Below are positions 36,124 through 46,076 of a stretch of DNA of 64,000 nt, piece after piece (position 1 is the stretch's first letter; each line of letters starts with the position of its first letter). The notes below the pieces were generated by a model. It saw only the letters and a list, made by a program, of their open reading frames with translations, ran no database searches and was not told the origin of the DNA. The translations under genes were made by a program, and so were the position numbers. Source of the DNA: Labrys wisconsinensis (GTDB taxonomy: Bacteria; Pseudomonadota; Alphaproteobacteria; Rhizobiales; Labraceae); assembly GCF_030814995.1 (NCBI RefSeq), contig NZ_JAUSVX010000006.1, positions 62,001 through 126,000 on the forward strand, given 5' to 3'.

Positions 36124-37422
36124 ATGAGCCGATCCCTGCCCATCGGCCTCAGGCTGTACCGGCTCGGCGCGTCGGTGCTGGGCCTTGCGGCGCCGCTGTT
36201 CCTCGCCGTGCGCCGCGCCCGCGGCAAGGAGGACGGCGCCCGCATCGGCGAACGGCACGGCATTCCCGGCCTCGACCGGCCGGGGGGACCGCTGTTCTGG
36301 CTGCACGGCGCCAGCGTCGGCGAGACTCTGACCGTGCTGCCGCTGGCCGAGCGGCTGGTGGCGCGCGGCTGCACCGTGCTCGTGACGTCGGGCACGGTCA
36401 CGTCGGCCGCCGTGCTGGCGCGGCGCCTGCCCCCGGGCTGCCTGCACCAGTTCGTCCCGCTCGACGTGCCCGCCTTCGTGCGGCGCTTCCTCCGGGCCTG
36501 GCGCCCGGATGTGGCGATCTTCGTGGAATCGGAGCTGTGGCCGGTGATGATCACCGAGGCCCACCGCCACAGGGTGCCGCTGGTGCTGGTCAACGGGCGG
36601 ATGTCGTCGCGCTCCTTCGCCCGCTGGCGCCGCCTGCCGCGCACCATTGCCGCGCTGCTCGGCCGCTTCGACCTCTGCCTCGCCCAAAGCGCGGCGGATG
36701 CCGAGCGTTTCGCCGCCCTCGCGGCGCCGCGCGTCTCGGCGCCCGGCAACCTGAAGTTCGACGCCGCGCCGCTGCCCTTCGACGGCGCCGCGCTGGCCCG
36801 CCTGCAGGCGACGCTGCGGGGCCGGCCGGTCTGGGTCGCCGCCTCCACCCACGAGGGCGAGGAGGCCATCGCCGCCGCCGTCCACGCCCGCGTGCGCAGC
36901 GGCGTGCCCGACCTCCTCACCATCATCGTCCCGCGCCATCCCGAGCGGGGCGATGCCATCGCCGACGTGGCGGCCGGGCAGGGCTTCAACGTCCTGCAGC
37001 GCTCGCGCGGCTTCGAGCCCGACCGCGGCGTCGAGATCTATGTCGCCGATACGGTGGGCGAGCTCGGCCTGTTCTATCGCCTCGCCCGCATCGTCTTCGT
37101 CGGCGGTTCGCTGGTGCGCCACGGCGGCCAGAATCCGGCCGAGGCGGCGCGGCTCGGCGCGGCGGTCCTGCACGGGCCCCATACCGGCAATTTCGTCGAT
37201 GCCTATGCCGCGCTCGACCGGCACGGCGGCGCCGCGGCGGTCGCGGACGGTGATGCGCTGGCGGCCGAGGTCGAGCGGCTGCTCGTCGATCCCGCGGCGG
37301 TGGGGGCCATGGCGGCGGCGGGCGAGCGGGCCGTTGCCGGCCTCGCCGGCGCGCTCGACCGGGTGGTCGGAGCGCTCGACCCCTATCTCGTCCATCTCGC
37401 CCTCAGCGGGAGCCGGCGGTGA
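36124..37422 (+). CDS. waaA: 3-deoxy-D-manno-octulosonic acid transferase
   Basis: This 432-residue GT-B glycosyltransferase (KdtA/WaaA) has an N-terminal membrane anchor and LFWLHGASVGETLTVLPL (about 57-74), with the catalytic Glu in GASVGE. It also has FVESELWPVMI, LVNGRMSSRSF and the donor domain FVGGSLVRHGGQNPAEAARLG. It transfers Kdo to lipid IVA. It overlaps lpxK by TGATG, so the genes are translationally coupled. Confidence 0.96.
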   Translation: MSRSLPIGLRLYRLGASVLGLAAPLFLAVRRARGKEDGARIGERHGIPGLDRPGGPLFWLHGASVGETLTVLPLAERLVARGCTVLVTSGTVTSAAVLARRLPPGCLHQFVPLDVPAFVRRFLRAWRPDVAIFVESELWPVMITEAHRHRVPLVLVNGRMSSRSFARWRRLPRTIAALLGRFDLCLAQSAADAERFAALAAPRVSAPGNLKFDAAPLPFDGAALARLQATLRGRPVWVAASTHEGEEAIAAAVHARVRSGVPDLLTIIVPRHPERGDAIADVAAGQGFNVLQRSRGFEPDRGVEIYVADTVGELGLFYRLARIVFVGGSLVRHGGQNPAEAARLGAAVLHGPHTGNFVDAYAALDRHGGAAAVADGDALAAEVERLLVDPAAVGAMAAAGERAVAGLAGALDRVVGALDPYLVHLALSGSRR

Positions 37423-38441
37423 TGCGCTGGCCTCGGCCCGTCCTGCGTCCGCCGCCGTTCTGGTACCGCCCGCCGGGCATGGCGGCGCGGCTGCTCGGCC
37501 CTGTCGCCCGCGCCTATGGTGATGCCGTCGCCGAGCGGATGGCGCGGCCTGGCGGGCGGGTCTCGGCGCCGGTGCTGTGCGTCGGCAATTTCACCGTCGG
37601 CGGCGCGGGCAAGACGCCGCTGGCGCTCGCCATCGCAGGCATGCTGCTGGAGGCGGGCGAGCAGCCGATCTTCCTCACCCGCGGCTATGGCGGCGACGAG
37701 CACGGGCCGGTGCTGGTCTCGCCCGACGACGGTGCCGACCGCGTCGGCGACGAGGCGCTGCTGCTCGCCGAATGCGCGCCCACCATCGTCGCCGCCGACC
37801 GGCTCGCCGGCGCCATCCTCGCCTGCCAGAGCGGAGCGAGCATCGTCGTCATGGATGACGGCTTCCAGAACCCGGCGCTGGTCAAGGATTGCTCGATCGT
37901 CGCCGTGGACGGGGAGACCGGCATCGGTAACGGCCTCGCCCTGCCCGCCGGGCCGCTGCGGGCGCCCGTGCACGCCCAGATGCCCTTCGCCTCGGCCGTG
38001 GTGGTGATCGGCGCGGGCGATCCCGGCGCCCGCGTCGCCGACTTCGCCAGGGAGTCCGGCCGGGCGGTGTTCCATGCCCGCGTCGGCCCCGAGCCTTCCG
38101 CGCCGGGCCTGCGCGGCAAGCGCGTGCTGGCCTTCGCCGGCATCGGCCGCCCGGAAAAATTCTTCAAGACCCTCGCCGACCTCGGCGCCATCATCGCGGC
38201 CACCGAGGTGTTCCCCGACCATCATCGCTTCAGCGAAGCCGATGCCCTGCGCATCGCCGGCCGCGCCCGCGGCGGCAAGCTCGTGCCGGTGACCACCGCC
38301 AAGGACATGGTGCGCCTCGCCGGCGGCCCGGCCCGCGACGCCCTCGCCTCGATCAGCCGCGTCGTGCCGGTGCGGCTGACCTTCGAGGACGGCCAGGCGG
38401 TGCGGCGCTTCCTGGCCAAGATGCTCAACGTCAGCTTCTGA
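37422..38441 (+). CDS. lpxK: Tetraacyldisaccharide 4'-kinase
   Basis: The 339-residue membrane-associated kinase has a P-loop TVGGAGKT (58-65), FLTRGYGGD, VVMDDGFQNPAL (about 143-154) and a C-terminal FPDHHRFSEADAL and TTAKDMVRL. It phosphorylates the 4' position of the lipid A disaccharide. The ATG overlaps the waaA stop codon. Family length is about 330. Confidence 0.96.
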   Translation: MRWPRPVLRPPPFWYRPPGMAARLLGPVARAYGDAVAERMARPGGRVSAPVLCVGNFTVGGAGKTPLALAIAGMLLEAGEQPIFLTRGYGGDEHGPVLVSPDDGADRVGDEALLLAECAPTIVAADRLAGAILACQSGASIVVMDDGFQNPALVKDCSIVAVDGETGIGNGLALPAGPLRAPVHAQMPFASAVVVIGAGDPGARVADFARESGRAVFHARVGPEPSAPGLRGKRVLAFAGIGRPEKFFKTLADLGAIIAATEVFPDHHRFSEADALRIAGRARGGKLVPVTTAKDMVRLAGGPARDALASISRVVPVRLTFEDGQAVRRFLAKMLNVSF

Positions 38442-38607
38442 GCGGCGGCCGGCCCCCGTGGATCGCGCGTGCCGGTCGCTCGGACGCCGCGTCCGATGCC
38501 TTCGTCCGGTCCGCCGTTTCGCCTCGCGCCACCCCGTTGCCGACGCCTGCAGCCTGCGCTCGCGAGGGATGCGCGCGTCGCATGGCAGAACCCCTGTTGA
38601 CGTTTTA

Positions 38608-38619
38608 TAGCAATTGCTA
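38608..38619. promoter_or_regulatory. Candidate MntR/Mur box upstream of the first NRAMP gene
   Basis: TAGCAATTGCTA is a perfect 12-bp palindrome directly after a TTGACG -35 hexamer (38597-38602), so a bound repressor would block the promoter. The sequence TATAGCAATTG recurs in closely related form (TATAGCATATTG) before the second NRAMP gene at 44156-44167. It also resembles the ATAGC...GCTAT half-sites of enterobacterial MntR. An mntR gene lies in the window. Confidence 0.65.
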
Positions 38620-38654
38620 AATCATATTGCAGGGGCGAAGAAAGCGGACGCGAC

Positions 38655-39965
38655 ATGCAAACGGCTCTCGCACGACAGACGATGACGGACCGCACGACAG
38701 CGGCCATCCGCGACGCCCTGGCCGGCCGCCGGCGGGGACCCATGGCCGCCATGCTGTTCGCCGGCCCGGCGGTGATCGCCTCGATCGCCTACATGGATCC
38801 CGGCAATTTCGCCACGAACATCCAGGCCGGCGCCAAGTATGGCTATGCCTTGCTCTGGGTGGTGCTGATGGCGAACGTCATCGCCATGCTGTTCCAGGCC
38901 CTCTCGGCCAAGCTCGGCATCGTCACCGGCCGTAACCTCGCCGAGATGTGCCGCGAGCATTTCCCGCTTCCCGTCGTCCTCGCCATGTGGGCGGTCAGCG
39001 AGGTCGCCGCCATGGCGACCGACCTCGCCGAATTCCTCGGCGGCGCGATCGGCCTGTCCCTGTTGTTCCAGATGCCGCTCCTGGCGGGCATGATCGTCAC
39101 CGCCGTCGTGACCTACGGGATCCTGCTGTTCGAGAAGCACGGGTTCCGGCCGATGGAGCTGATCATCGGCGCGCTCGTGGCGGTCATCGGCCTGTGCTAT
39201 CTCGCGGAGATGTTCATCGCCCCGGTCTCATGGGGAGAGGTGGCGCTCCACTCGGTGCTGCCGCAGATGCCCGACGCCGCGGCGCTGACCATCGCGGTCG
39301 GCATCATCGGCGCCACCGTCATGCCGCACGCGATCTATCTCCATTCCGGCCTGACCCAGAACCGTGCGCCGGCGCGCGACGAGACGGAGCGGGGCAAGCT
39401 GATCAAATTCTCGAACATCGAGGTTTTCGTCGCGCTGGCGATCGCCGGCCTCGTCAACATGGCGATGGTGGTCATGGCCTCGAGCGCCTTTCACGCCGGG
39501 CATAGCGACGTCGCGGAGATCGAGACCGCCTATCACACGCTGACGCCGCTGCTGGGCATCGGCGCGGCCGGAATCTTCCTGGCATCCCTCATCGCCTCCG
39601 GCGTTTCCAGCTCGGTCGTCGGCACGATGGCGGGGCAGATGATCATGCAGGGCTTTGTCGGCTTCCGCATCCCGATCTGGGTGCGGCGCCTGGTGACGAT
39701 GATCCCTGCCTTCATCGTGGTCGCGCTCGGCGTCAACGCCACCGATGCCCTCGTCCTCAGCCAGGTGGTTCTCAGCATCGCCCTGCCCGTGCCGATGATC
39801 GCCCTCGTCATCCTCACCCGGCGGGTCGACATCATGGGATCCTTCGCCAACGGCAAGCTGACGGACGTGCTCGCCATCGTCGGCACCGCGATCGTCCTGA
39901 TCCTCAACGCGGTGCTGCTGCTGCAGACCTTCGGCGTCGACATCCCGGGACTGCCGACCGGCTGA
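38655..39965 (+). CDS. NRAMP family divalent metal (Mn2+) transporter, copy 1
   Basis: This 436-residue transporter of about eleven helices has the metal-binding DPGN (YMDPGNFATN, about residue 46) and the helix 6 GATVMPHAIYLHSG. Most MntH proteins read MPHN at the second site; here it is MPHA, but the metal-ligand Met is kept. Import of Mn2+ with H+ across the inner membrane is the expected role. A candidate MntR box lies upstream. Confidence 0.92.
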   Translation: MQTALARQTMTDRTTAAIRDALAGRRRGPMAAMLFAGPAVIASIAYMDPGNFATNIQAGAKYGYALLWVVLMANVIAMLFQALSAKLGIVTGRNLAEMCREHFPLPVVLAMWAVSEVAAMATDLAEFLGGAIGLSLLFQMPLLAGMIVTAVVTYGILLFEKHGFRPMELIIGALVAVIGLCYLAEMFIAPVSWGEVALHSVLPQMPDAAALTIAVGIIGATVMPHAIYLHSGLTQNRAPARDETERGKLIKFSNIEVFVALAIAGLVNMAMVVMASSAFHAGHSDVAEIETAYHTLTPLLGIGAAGIFLASLIASGVSSSVVGTMAGQMIMQGFVGFRIPIWVRRLVTMIPAFIVVALGVNATDALVLSQVVLSIALPVPMIALVILTRRVDIMGSFANGKLTDVLAIVGTAIVLILNAVLLLQTFGVDIPGLPTG

Positions 39966-40036
39966 TCGCCGGCGCCGGGCGCCGCGGACAACGCAAGGCC
40001 GGGCGCCGTGCCCGGCCTGCGACGGCGTCGCGCGTC

Positions 40037-40258
40037 CTACGCCAGTCCCAGCGCCCGCAGCCGCGTCATCACCGCGTCGCGCGAGGAATAGGCCTCCTGC
40101 CGGTCGACGCTCCAGTAGCGCAGGTCGTCCAGCGCGATCGGCTCGCCGGTCACGGCGCAGCGCACGAAGGCGCCGGGGCGGATGACCCTGAGGTCGCCGT
40201 CGAGATATTGCAATTGCGCCTCGCCGGGTGTCGGCGGGCGGCGTTCATATCGGTTCAT
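40037..40258 (-). CDS. DUF2093 protein
   Basis: The 73-residue product reads QLQYLDGDLRVIRPGAFVRCAVTGEPIALDDLRYWSV, the DUF2093 signature, ending AYSSRDAVMTRL. The family is alphaproteobacterial and usually encoded between lipid A genes and xseA, as here. The function is unknown; the single RCAVTG cysteine is not enough for a zinc ribbon. Confidence 0.9.
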   Translation of the reverse strand: MNRYERRPPTPGEAQLQYLDGDLRVIRPGAFVRCAVTGEPIALDDLRYWSVDRQEAYSSRDAVMTRLRALGLA

Positions 40259-40315
40259 GGCGCGAACTGCGGTTGCTTTGGCTCTTTCTAGCGTCTTGCG
40301 GGGGGCGGCGCCACC

Positions 40316-41827
40316 TCAGTCGAACAGGCCCTTCTGCGGCACGTCGGTGCCCGGGCGCGTCCGCCGCATCGCCGGCCTGGACGGGGGAGCGGGCGGGCCG
40401 TCCTCGCTGCGCACCCTCACCCGGCCGTCGGCGAACTGGATGTCGAGCAGGCCGGCCGCCCGCGCCGTCTCGACGTCGCGCACCGGCCGGTCGCCGCCGT
40501 CGCGCACCAGCGCGAAGCCGCGCTTCAGCACGCCCTGGTAGGAATAGGCCTCCAGCAGGGTGGCGAGGCGGGTGAGGGCGTCGCGCCGCCGATGGGTGCG
40601 CGTCTGCGCCACCGCCGAGAGTCGCGAGAACAGGGTCTGCAGCCGCTCGCGGCCGATGTGCGCCTCGCGGGCCAGCAGGCGGGGAGCGAGCCGCTCGGCC
40701 AGGGAGGCCAGCCGCGCCCGGCCGATCTCGAGGCGGGCGCGGGGACTGCACGCCAGGAGCCGCCGCGACAACGCGTCGAAGCGCTGCTGGTGGCGCCGCG
40801 CATTGAGGATCAGCGCCTGCGTCAGCCGTCCGGCGGTGAGGTCGAGCCGCTGGCGCGGCGTCGCCAGCAGCGCCTCGGCGCCGGGCAGGCCGCGAGCGAG
40901 GTTGCGCAGGTCGCTGCGCCGGCGCTCGATGTGCCGCAGCGTGCTGGCGGTGAGCCGCCCGCCGAGATCGGCGAGATCGGCGAGGAGGTCGGCCCTGACC
41001 GGCACCGCCATCTCGGCCGCGCCGGTCGGCGTCGGGGCCCGGCGATCCGCCACGTGATCGATCAGCGTCCAGTCCGTCTCGTGGCCGACCGCCGAGATCA
41101 GCGGGATCGGGCAGGCCGCGGCGGCGCGCACCACCACCTCCTCGTTGAAGGACCACAGGTCCTCCAGGCTGCCGCCGCCGCGCGCCACGATCAGCACGTC
41201 GGGGCGCGGTATGGGGCCGCCCGGAGCGAGGGCGCCGAAGCCGGCGATGGCGGCGGCGACCTCGGCGGCGCTGGTCTCGCCCTGCACCCGCACCGGCCAC
41301 ACCACCACCCGGCGCGGGAAGCGGTCGGAGAGGCGGTGCAGGATGTCGCGGATCACCGCCCCGGTCGGCGAGGTGACGACGCCGATCACCTGCGGCAGAT
41401 AGGGCAGCGGCTTCTTGCGCGCCTCGTCGAACAGGCCCTCGGCCGCGAATTTGCGGCGGCGCTCCTCCAGGAGCGCCATCAGCGCGCCGAGACCGGCCGG
41501 CTCCAGCCGGTCGATGACGATCTGGTAGGAGGACTTGCCGGGGAAGGTGGTCAGCCGGCCATGGGCGATCACCTCCATGCCCTCCTCGGGCCGCGTCTTC
41601 AGCCGGGCGAGCGTGCCCTTCCAGACCACGGCGTCGATCTTGGCGCCTTCGTCCTTCAGGGCGAAATAGGCATGGCCCGAGGCGACCGGGCCGCGATAGC
41701 CGGAAATCTCGCCGCGCACGCGGACATAGCCATAGGCCTCCTCGACCGTGCGCTTGAGGGCCTGCGACAGCTCGGAGACGGACCATTCGGGCGCATTGGA
41801 CGGCGATTCGGCGGGAAGATCGGACAT
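40316..41827 (-). CDS. xseA: Exodeoxyribonuclease VII large subunit
   Basis: The 503-residue subunit has an N-terminal OB-fold ([30 protein letters not shown]), the central catalytic domain with [18 protein letters not shown]-like sequence, [19 protein letters not shown] and [28 protein letters not shown], and a long coiled-coil C-terminal region rich in Arg and Leu. Exonuclease VII degrades single-stranded DNA with the small subunit XseB, which is not in the window. Confidence 0.96.
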   Translation of the reverse strand: MSDLPAESPSNAPEWSVSELSQALKRTVEEAYGYVRVRGEISGYRGPVASGHAYFALKDEGAKIDAVVWKGTLARLKTRPEEGMEVIAHGRLTTFPGKSSYQIVIDRLEPAGLGALMALLEERRRKFAAEGLFDEARKKPLPYLPQVIGVVTSPTGAVIRDILHRLSDRFPRRVVVWPVRVQGETSAAEVAAAIAGFGALAPGGPIPRPDVLIVARGGGSLEDLWSFNEEVVVRAAAACPIPLISAVGHETDWTLIDHVADRRAPTPTGAAEMAVPVRADLLADLADLGGRLTASTLRHIERRRSDLRNLARGLPGAEALLATPRQRLDLTAGRLTQALILNARRHQQRFDALSRRLLACSPRARLEIGRARLASLAERLAPRLLAREAHIGRERLQTLFSRLSAVAQTRTHRRRDALTRLATLLEAYSYQGVLKRGFALVRDGGDRPVRDVETARAAGLLDIQFADGRVRVRSEDGPPAPPSRPAMRRTRPGTDVPQKGLFD

Positions 41828-41875
41828 GGCGAGAGCTTAGCCGCCGCTCCCGGCGAGGTCGAGCGCCCGCGGCCC

Positions 41876-42889
41876 TCAGCCGTTGCGGAAGGCGTAGGCA
41901 TAGCCGTTGATCGCGGGCACGCCGCCGAGATGGGCGTAGAGCACCTTCGACCCCGCGGGAAATGCGCCCTTGCGCACCAGGTCGATCAGGCCCTGCATGG
42001 ATTTGCCCTCGTAGACGGGGTCGGTGATCATGCCTTCGAGGCGCGCGCAGAGCCGGATCGCCGCCTTCGTCTCGTCCGACGGCACGCCGTAGAGGGGATA
42101 GGCGTAGTCCTCGTGCAGGACGACGTCCTCGGCGACGATGTCCCGGCCGAGCTCGACCAGCCCGGCGGTGTCGCGGGCGATCTGCAGCACCTGCGCCCGG
42201 GTCTGCTCCGGCGTCGCCGAGGCGTCGATGCCGATCACCCGGCGGGCGCGGCCGTCGGCGGCGAAGCCGACCAGCATGCCGGCATGGGTCGAGCCGGTGA
42301 CGGTGCAGACGATGATGAAGTCGAACTGGAAGCCGAGCTCGCGCTCCTGCCGGCGCACCTCCTCGGCGAAGCCGACATAGCCGAGGCCGCCATATTTGTG
42401 CACCGACGCCCCGGCCGGGATCGGGTAGGGCCTGCCGCCCCGGGCCTCGACGTCGGCGATCGCCTCTTCCCAGCTGCGCCGGATGCCGATGTCGAAGCCG
42501 TCCTCGACCAGGCGCACATCCGCGCCCATGATCCGGCTCAGCATGATGTTGCCGACACGGTCGTAGACCGCGTCCTCGTGCGGCACCCAGCTCTCCTGCA
42601 CCAGCCGGCACTTCATGCCGATCTTGGCGGCCACGGCCGCCACCATCCGGGTGTGGTTGGACTGCACGCCGCCGATCGAGACCAGCGTGTCGGCGCCGGA
42701 GGCGATGGCGTCGGGAATGATGAACTCGAGCTTGCGCAGCTTGTTGCCGCCGAAGGCGAGGCCCGAATTGCAGTCCTCGCGCTTGGCATAGAGCTCGACC
42801 TGGCCGCCGAGATGGGCGCCGAGGCGCTCGAGCTTCTCGATCGGCGTCGGGCCGAAGGTGAGGGGATAGCGGGCGAATTTCTCCAGCAT
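41876..42889 (-). CDS. acdS: 1-aminocyclopropane-1-carboxylate deaminase
   Basis: This 337-residue PLP enzyme has the PLP lysine K50 in [12 protein letters not shown], and [11 protein letters not shown]. The two residues separating true ACC deaminase from D-cysteine desulfhydrase are both of the deaminase type: E294 in YEGKSM and L321 in YAHLGG. It converts the ethylene precursor ACC to 2-oxobutyrate and ammonia, typical of plant-associated bacteria. A divergent Lrp-type gene presumably controls it. Confidence 0.96.
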   Translation of the reverse strand: MLEKFARYPLTFGPTPIEKLERLGAHLGGQVELYAKREDCNSGLAFGGNKLRKLEFIIPDAIASGADTLVSIGGVQSNHTRMVAAVAAKIGMKCRLVQESWVPHEDAVYDRVGNIMLSRIMGADVRLVEDGFDIGIRRSWEEAIADVEARGGRPYPIPAGASVHKYGGLGYVGFAEEVRRQERELGFQFDFIIVCTVTGSTHAGMLVGFAADGRARRVIGIDASATPEQTRAQVLQIARDTAGLVELGRDIVAEDVVLHEDYAYPLYGVPSDETKAAIRLCARLEGMITDPVYEGKSMQGLIDLVRKGAFPAGSKVLYAHLGGVPAINGYAYAFRNG

Positions 42890-43032
42890 GGGTGGGCTCC
42901 AGCGGCGGTGATCGACATGTGGAGGCTATCACTCCCGCATTGAACGATCTCACCGAAGCTGTGCACATTTTCAGTCGAAAGAGTTATAGATGAGGACAAT
43001 CATCAGAAATTCATCGGATATCGTACCAGAAA
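42890..43032. promoter_or_regulatory. acdS-acdR divergent promoter region
   Basis: This AT-richer spacer of 143 bp separates acdS from its putative activator. It must hold both promoters and the Lrp-type binding sites. Candidate A/T tracts are at 42965-43030 (AAAGAGTTATAGATGAGGAC and following). No precise operator can be fixed by eye. Confidence 0.5.
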
Positions 43033-43512
43033 ATGAAAGAATCTTCCAAAAAGCAGGGAATGGATCGCATCGACCTCAAGCTGCTGCGTCTGCTGCAGGT
43101 CGACGGCCGTATCAGCAATGCCGATCTGGCGGACCGGGTCGGCGTCAGCCCGGCAACCTGCCACCGGCGCATGCAGCGCCTGTTCGCGGAGGGCTTCATC
43201 AGGCAGGTGCGTGCCATGGTGGCGCCGCACAAGGTCGACCGAGGGGCGCTGGTGATGGTCGGCGTCGTGCTCGACCGTTCGACGCCGGAGAGCTTCGCGG
43301 CGTTCGAGAAGGCGGTGGCGACGCTGAAATTCGTGCTCGACTGCCACCTCGTCGCCGGCGACTTCGACTATGTCCTGAAGATCCGGGTCGGCGACATGGC
43401 CGATTTCAACCGCATCCATGGCGACCAGCTGATCGCGCTGCCGGGCGTGCGCCAGACCCGGACCTTCTTCGTCATGAAGGAGGTGGTCGACAATGCGCCC
43501 CTCGACTTCTGA
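43033..43512 (+). CDS. acdR: Lrp/AsnC family regulator, probably AcdR
   Basis: The 159-residue protein has an N-terminal HTH (DRIDLKLLRLLQVDGRISNADLADRVGVSPATCHRRMQRL) and a C-terminal RAM ligand-binding domain (ALVMVGVVLDR...HLVAGDFDYVLKIRVGDM). AcdR, a leucine-responsive-like regulator, lies divergent to acdS in many ACC deaminase loci, exactly as here. An internal Met at residue 10 is an alternative start. Confidence 0.9.
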   Translation: MKESSKKQGMDRIDLKLLRLLQVDGRISNADLADRVGVSPATCHRRMQRLFAEGFIRQVRAMVAPHKVDRGALVMVGVVLDRSTPESFAAFEKAVATLKFVLDCHLVAGDFDYVLKIRVGDMADFNRIHGDQLIALPGVRQTRTFFVMKEVVDNAPLDF

Positions 43513-43524
43513 GCCGCGCGGGTC

Positions 43525-43977
43525 CTAAGCCTTGGCCAGCGCCCTCCGGAACGCCTCCAGCGTCTCGGCGCTGACATGGTGCTCGATGCCCTCGGCGTCG
43601 ATCCGGGCCGTCTCGGCGCTGACGCCGAGCGAGCGCAGGAAGGCCTCCACGGTCTGGTGACGCACCCGGCTCTGATGCGCGACCGCGTGCCCGGCTTCGG
43701 TCAGGAACACGCCGCGATAGGGCTTGCGCGACACCAGGCCCTCGCTCGCGAGGCGGGCGAGCATCTTGGCCACGGTCGGCTGCGCGACGCCGAGCCGCGC
43801 GGCGATGTCGACCTGCCGGGCCTCGTTGCCGTCCTCGATCAGGTCCGCGATCAGCTCGACATAGTCCTCCACCAGCGCCGAGCGGCGGGCTTCGCGGGTC
43901 TGCCGAAATCCCGCCGAATGGATCTCGGCATCGGGGAGCGGCTCCTGGCGCGGCGCAGGCCGGCGTGTACGCGGCAC
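43525..43977 (-). CDS. mntR: Manganese-responsive transcriptional repressor MntR (DtxR family)
   Basis: This 150-residue protein is collinear with E. coli Mnt[26 protein letters not shown], the [29 protein letters not shown]-like region, [27 protein letters not shown], and the metal-site [10 protein letters not shown]. It represses Mn importers when Mn is ample. No ATG is suitably placed; GTG at 43977 behind GGAG gives the expected length. It is divergent from the second NRAMP gene and ends 12 bp after acdR. Confidence 0.92.
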   Translation of the reverse strand: MPRTRRPAPRQEPLPDAEIHSAGFRQTREARRSALVEDYVELIADLIEDGNEARQVDIAARLGVAQPTVAKMLARLASEGLVSRKPYRGVFLTEAGHAVAHQSRVRHQTVEAFLRSLGVSAETARIDAEGIEHHVSAETLEAFRRALAKA

Positions 43978-44153
43978 GATCGGTGGCTCTCCTCGTGGTG
44001 CGGCCTCCCGGAGGCCGCCGCGGTCTTCATAGCACAGGCGCCGGCGGTTCGCCCCCGGATGCCCGTCCAGCCCCGTTATCACGGACCGGGGCCGCGGAGA
44101 GCCGAACCTCGGCGCAATGCACGGAAAAATCTGCATTTAAGCAGTGGCGATGA

Positions 44154-44167
44154 AATATAGCATATTG
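44154..44167. promoter_or_regulatory. Candidate MntR box in the mntR-mntH spacer
   Basis: AATAT-AGC-ATATT is an interrupted palindrome in the AT-rich 261-bp divergent spacer, 72 bp before the NRAMP start. TATAGCATATTG matches TATAGCAATTG before the first NRAMP gene with one inserted base. Joint control of mntR and both transporters is inferred. Confidence 0.55.
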
Positions 44168-44238
44168 AATAATGTCGAGCCGCGGTCCATATTGGAATTG
44201 ATCCAACGTCAATCTCCCCCTTCTCGTGGAATGGTCCG

Positions 44239-45594
44239 ATGTCCGAGGCCGAGAGCGTGTTGCGGCACCGAGCCTGGAAAGCCTCCGCTGCCGAGGACGA
44301 TGCGCGGCCGAGCCTGCCGGAGGTGCACGCCTCGGTGAGCGTGCCGCGGGGCGGCTCCTGGATCCGGCGTCTGCTGGCCTTCACCGGCCCGGGCTACATG
44401 ATCTCGGTCGGCTACATGGATCCCGGCAACTGGGCGACCGACCTCGCCGGCGGCGCCCAGTTCGGCTACACCTTGCTGACGGTGATCATGCTGTCGAACC
44501 TGATGGCGATCCTGCTGCAGGCGCTGTCGGCGCGCCTGGGCATCGCCACCGGCCGCGACCTGGCGCAGGCCTGCCGCGACCACTATTCCAGGCCGGTCAA
44601 CATCGCGCTGTGGATCGCCTGCGAGCTGGCGATCATCGCCTGCGACCTCGCCGAGGTCATCGGCACGGCGATCGCCCTGCAGCTCCTGTTCGGCATCCCG
44701 CTCATCGCCGGCGCCCTGATCACGGCCCTGGACGCCTTCCTGCTCCTGCTCCTGATGAACAAGGGCTTCCGCTTCATCGAGGCCTTCGTCATCGCCCTCC
44801 TGGTGGTGATCGCCACCTGCTTCGCCATCCAGATCGTCGCGGCGGCGCCGCCCGTGGCCGCGATCCTGAAGGGCTTCGTGCCTTCGCCGGAGATCGTCAC
44901 CAACCCGGCGATGCTCTATGTCGCCATCGGCATCATCGGCGCGACGGTGATGCCGCACAATCTCTACCTCCACTCCTCGATCGTGCAGACCCGCGCCTAT
45001 GAGCGGACGGAGGAGGGGCGCCGGGACGCGATCAAATGGTCGACCGCCGACAGCACCATCGCGCTGATGCTGGCCCTGTTCGTCAACGCGGCGATCCTGA
45101 TCGTCGCCGCCGCCGCCTTCCACGAGACCGGCCATGCCGACGTGGCCGAGATCGACCAGGCCTACGAGCTCCTGTCGCCGCTGCTCGGTCTCGGCATCGC
45201 CTCGACCCTGTTCGCCGTGGCGCTGCTCGCCTCGGGCCTCAACTCGACGGTGACCGCGACGCTCGCCGGCCAGATCGTCATGGAAGGCTTCCTGCGCCTG
45301 CGCCTGCCCAACTGGGCCCGCCGCCTCATCACCCGCGGCATCGCCATCGTCCCGGTCGTGGTCGTCACCGCCCTGTACGGCGAGAAGGGCACGGCGCAGC
45401 TCCTGGTGCTCAGCCAGGTCATCCTTTCCATGCAGCTGCCCTTCGCCGTGATCCCGCTGGTGCGCTTCGTCACCGACCGGCGCAAGATGGGCGTCTTCAC
45501 CATTCCCCGCTGGGCCGCCGTCCTGTCCTGGACCGTGGCCGGCATCATCCTGGTGCTGAACTTCAAGCTGTTGTTCGACACCGTGCTCGGGTGA
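44239..45594 (+). CDS. mntH: NRAMP family Mn2+ transporter, copy 2
   Basis: The 451-residue transporter has a soluble N-terminal extension of about 40 residues, then [19 protein letters not shown] (canonical DPGN) and [19 protein letters not shown] (canonical MPHN). About eleven helices follow. The divergent mntR gene indicates Mn-dependent repression. It is more canonical than the copy at 38655 and only distantly related, so the two are not a recent duplication. Confidence 0.94.
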   Translation: MSEAESVLRHRAWKASAAEDDARPSLPEVHASVSVPRGGSWIRRLLAFTGPGYMISVGYMDPGNWATDLAGGAQFGYTLLTVIMLSNLMAILLQALSARLGIATGRDLAQACRDHYSRPVNIALWIACELAIIACDLAEVIGTAIALQLLFGIPLIAGALITALDAFLLLLLMNKGFRFIEAFVIALLVVIATCFAIQIVAAAPPVAAILKGFVPSPEIVTNPAMLYVAIGIIGATVMPHNLYLHSSIVQTRAYERTEEGRRDAIKWSTADSTIALMLALFVNAAILIVAAAAFHETGHADVAEIDQAYELLSPLLGLGIASTLFAVALLASGLNSTVTATLAGQIVMEGFLRLRLPNWARRLITRGIAIVPVVVVTALYGEKGTAQLLVLSQVILSMQLPFAVIPLVRFVTDRRKMGVFTIPRWAAVLSWTVAGIILVLNFKLLFDTVLG

Positions 45595-45622
45595 GGCCCA
45601 GATCGGCTAGGCCGGCCTCGAC

Positions 45623-45718
45623 GTGGCCAGCCGCGGTCTCCTCCTCTCGGATGAGGAGGTGGAGGTCGCCGAACGCCGCGCCGAGACGCTTCGGCGGCTG
45701 AACGGGCGGCCCGCGTGA
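45623..45718 (+). CDS. Possible 31-residue ORF or gene remnant
   Basis: A GTG-initiated frame reads VASRGLLLSDEEVEVAERRAETLRR... and ends LNGRPA. It is helical and charged, lacks a clear ribosome-binding site, and may be the tail of a decayed antitoxin-like gene next to the HigBA-like pair. Low confidence; the frame is closed by TAG immediately upstream. Confidence 0.2.
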   Translation: MASRGLLLSDEEVEVAERRAETLRRLNGRPA

Positions 45719-45764
45719 AGCTGGCGCGGACGCCGAAGGCGGCTCGATTCCGCTGATCGCCGGC

Positions 45765-46076
45765 TTATCGCTCTACCGGCGCGGTCTTGGCCGGTGCGAA
45801 ACTGATGCGCAGGCGGTTGCCTGTCGCCTTGGCGAACCTTTGCAGCGTGCGCGTCGATGGCATGGTGCGGCCGCTTTCCAAGCGGGCAACGACCGCCTGT
45901 GTCGTGCCCATCGCCTTCGCCACGTCCGCCTGGGTCATCGCGGCGGCAGTTCGAGCCTTGATCAGAGCCTCGGCGAGCGCGAATTCCTCATCCAAGGCGT
46001 CATAAGCCGCGCGGAATTCCGGATCCTTGAACCAGTCCCGAGCTGCTTCTTCGACCGGTATATAGTGGCGGATCAT
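45765..46076 (-). CDS. XRE-family HigA-like antitoxin
   Basis: The 103-residue protein has a helix-turn-helix (MTQADVAKAMGTTQAVVARLESGRTMPSTRTLQRFAKATG, about 47-86) and an N-terminal helical extension. Antitoxins of the HigA type pair with Gp49/RelE-like toxins. It overlaps the upstream toxin gene by ATGA, so it is translationally coupled and second in the operon, the usual HigBA order. Confidence 0.9.
   Translation of the reverse strand: MIRHYIPVEEAARDWFKDPEFRAAYDALDEEFALAEALIKARTAAAMTQADVAKAMGTTQAVVARLESGRTMPSTRTLQRFAKATGNRLRISFAPAKTAPVER

Noticed and set aside
40245-42968. A 907-residue minus-strand frame spanning xseA and acdS
   Set aside because: It reads both real genes in the wrong frame; its sequence is Arg-rich and has no motifs.
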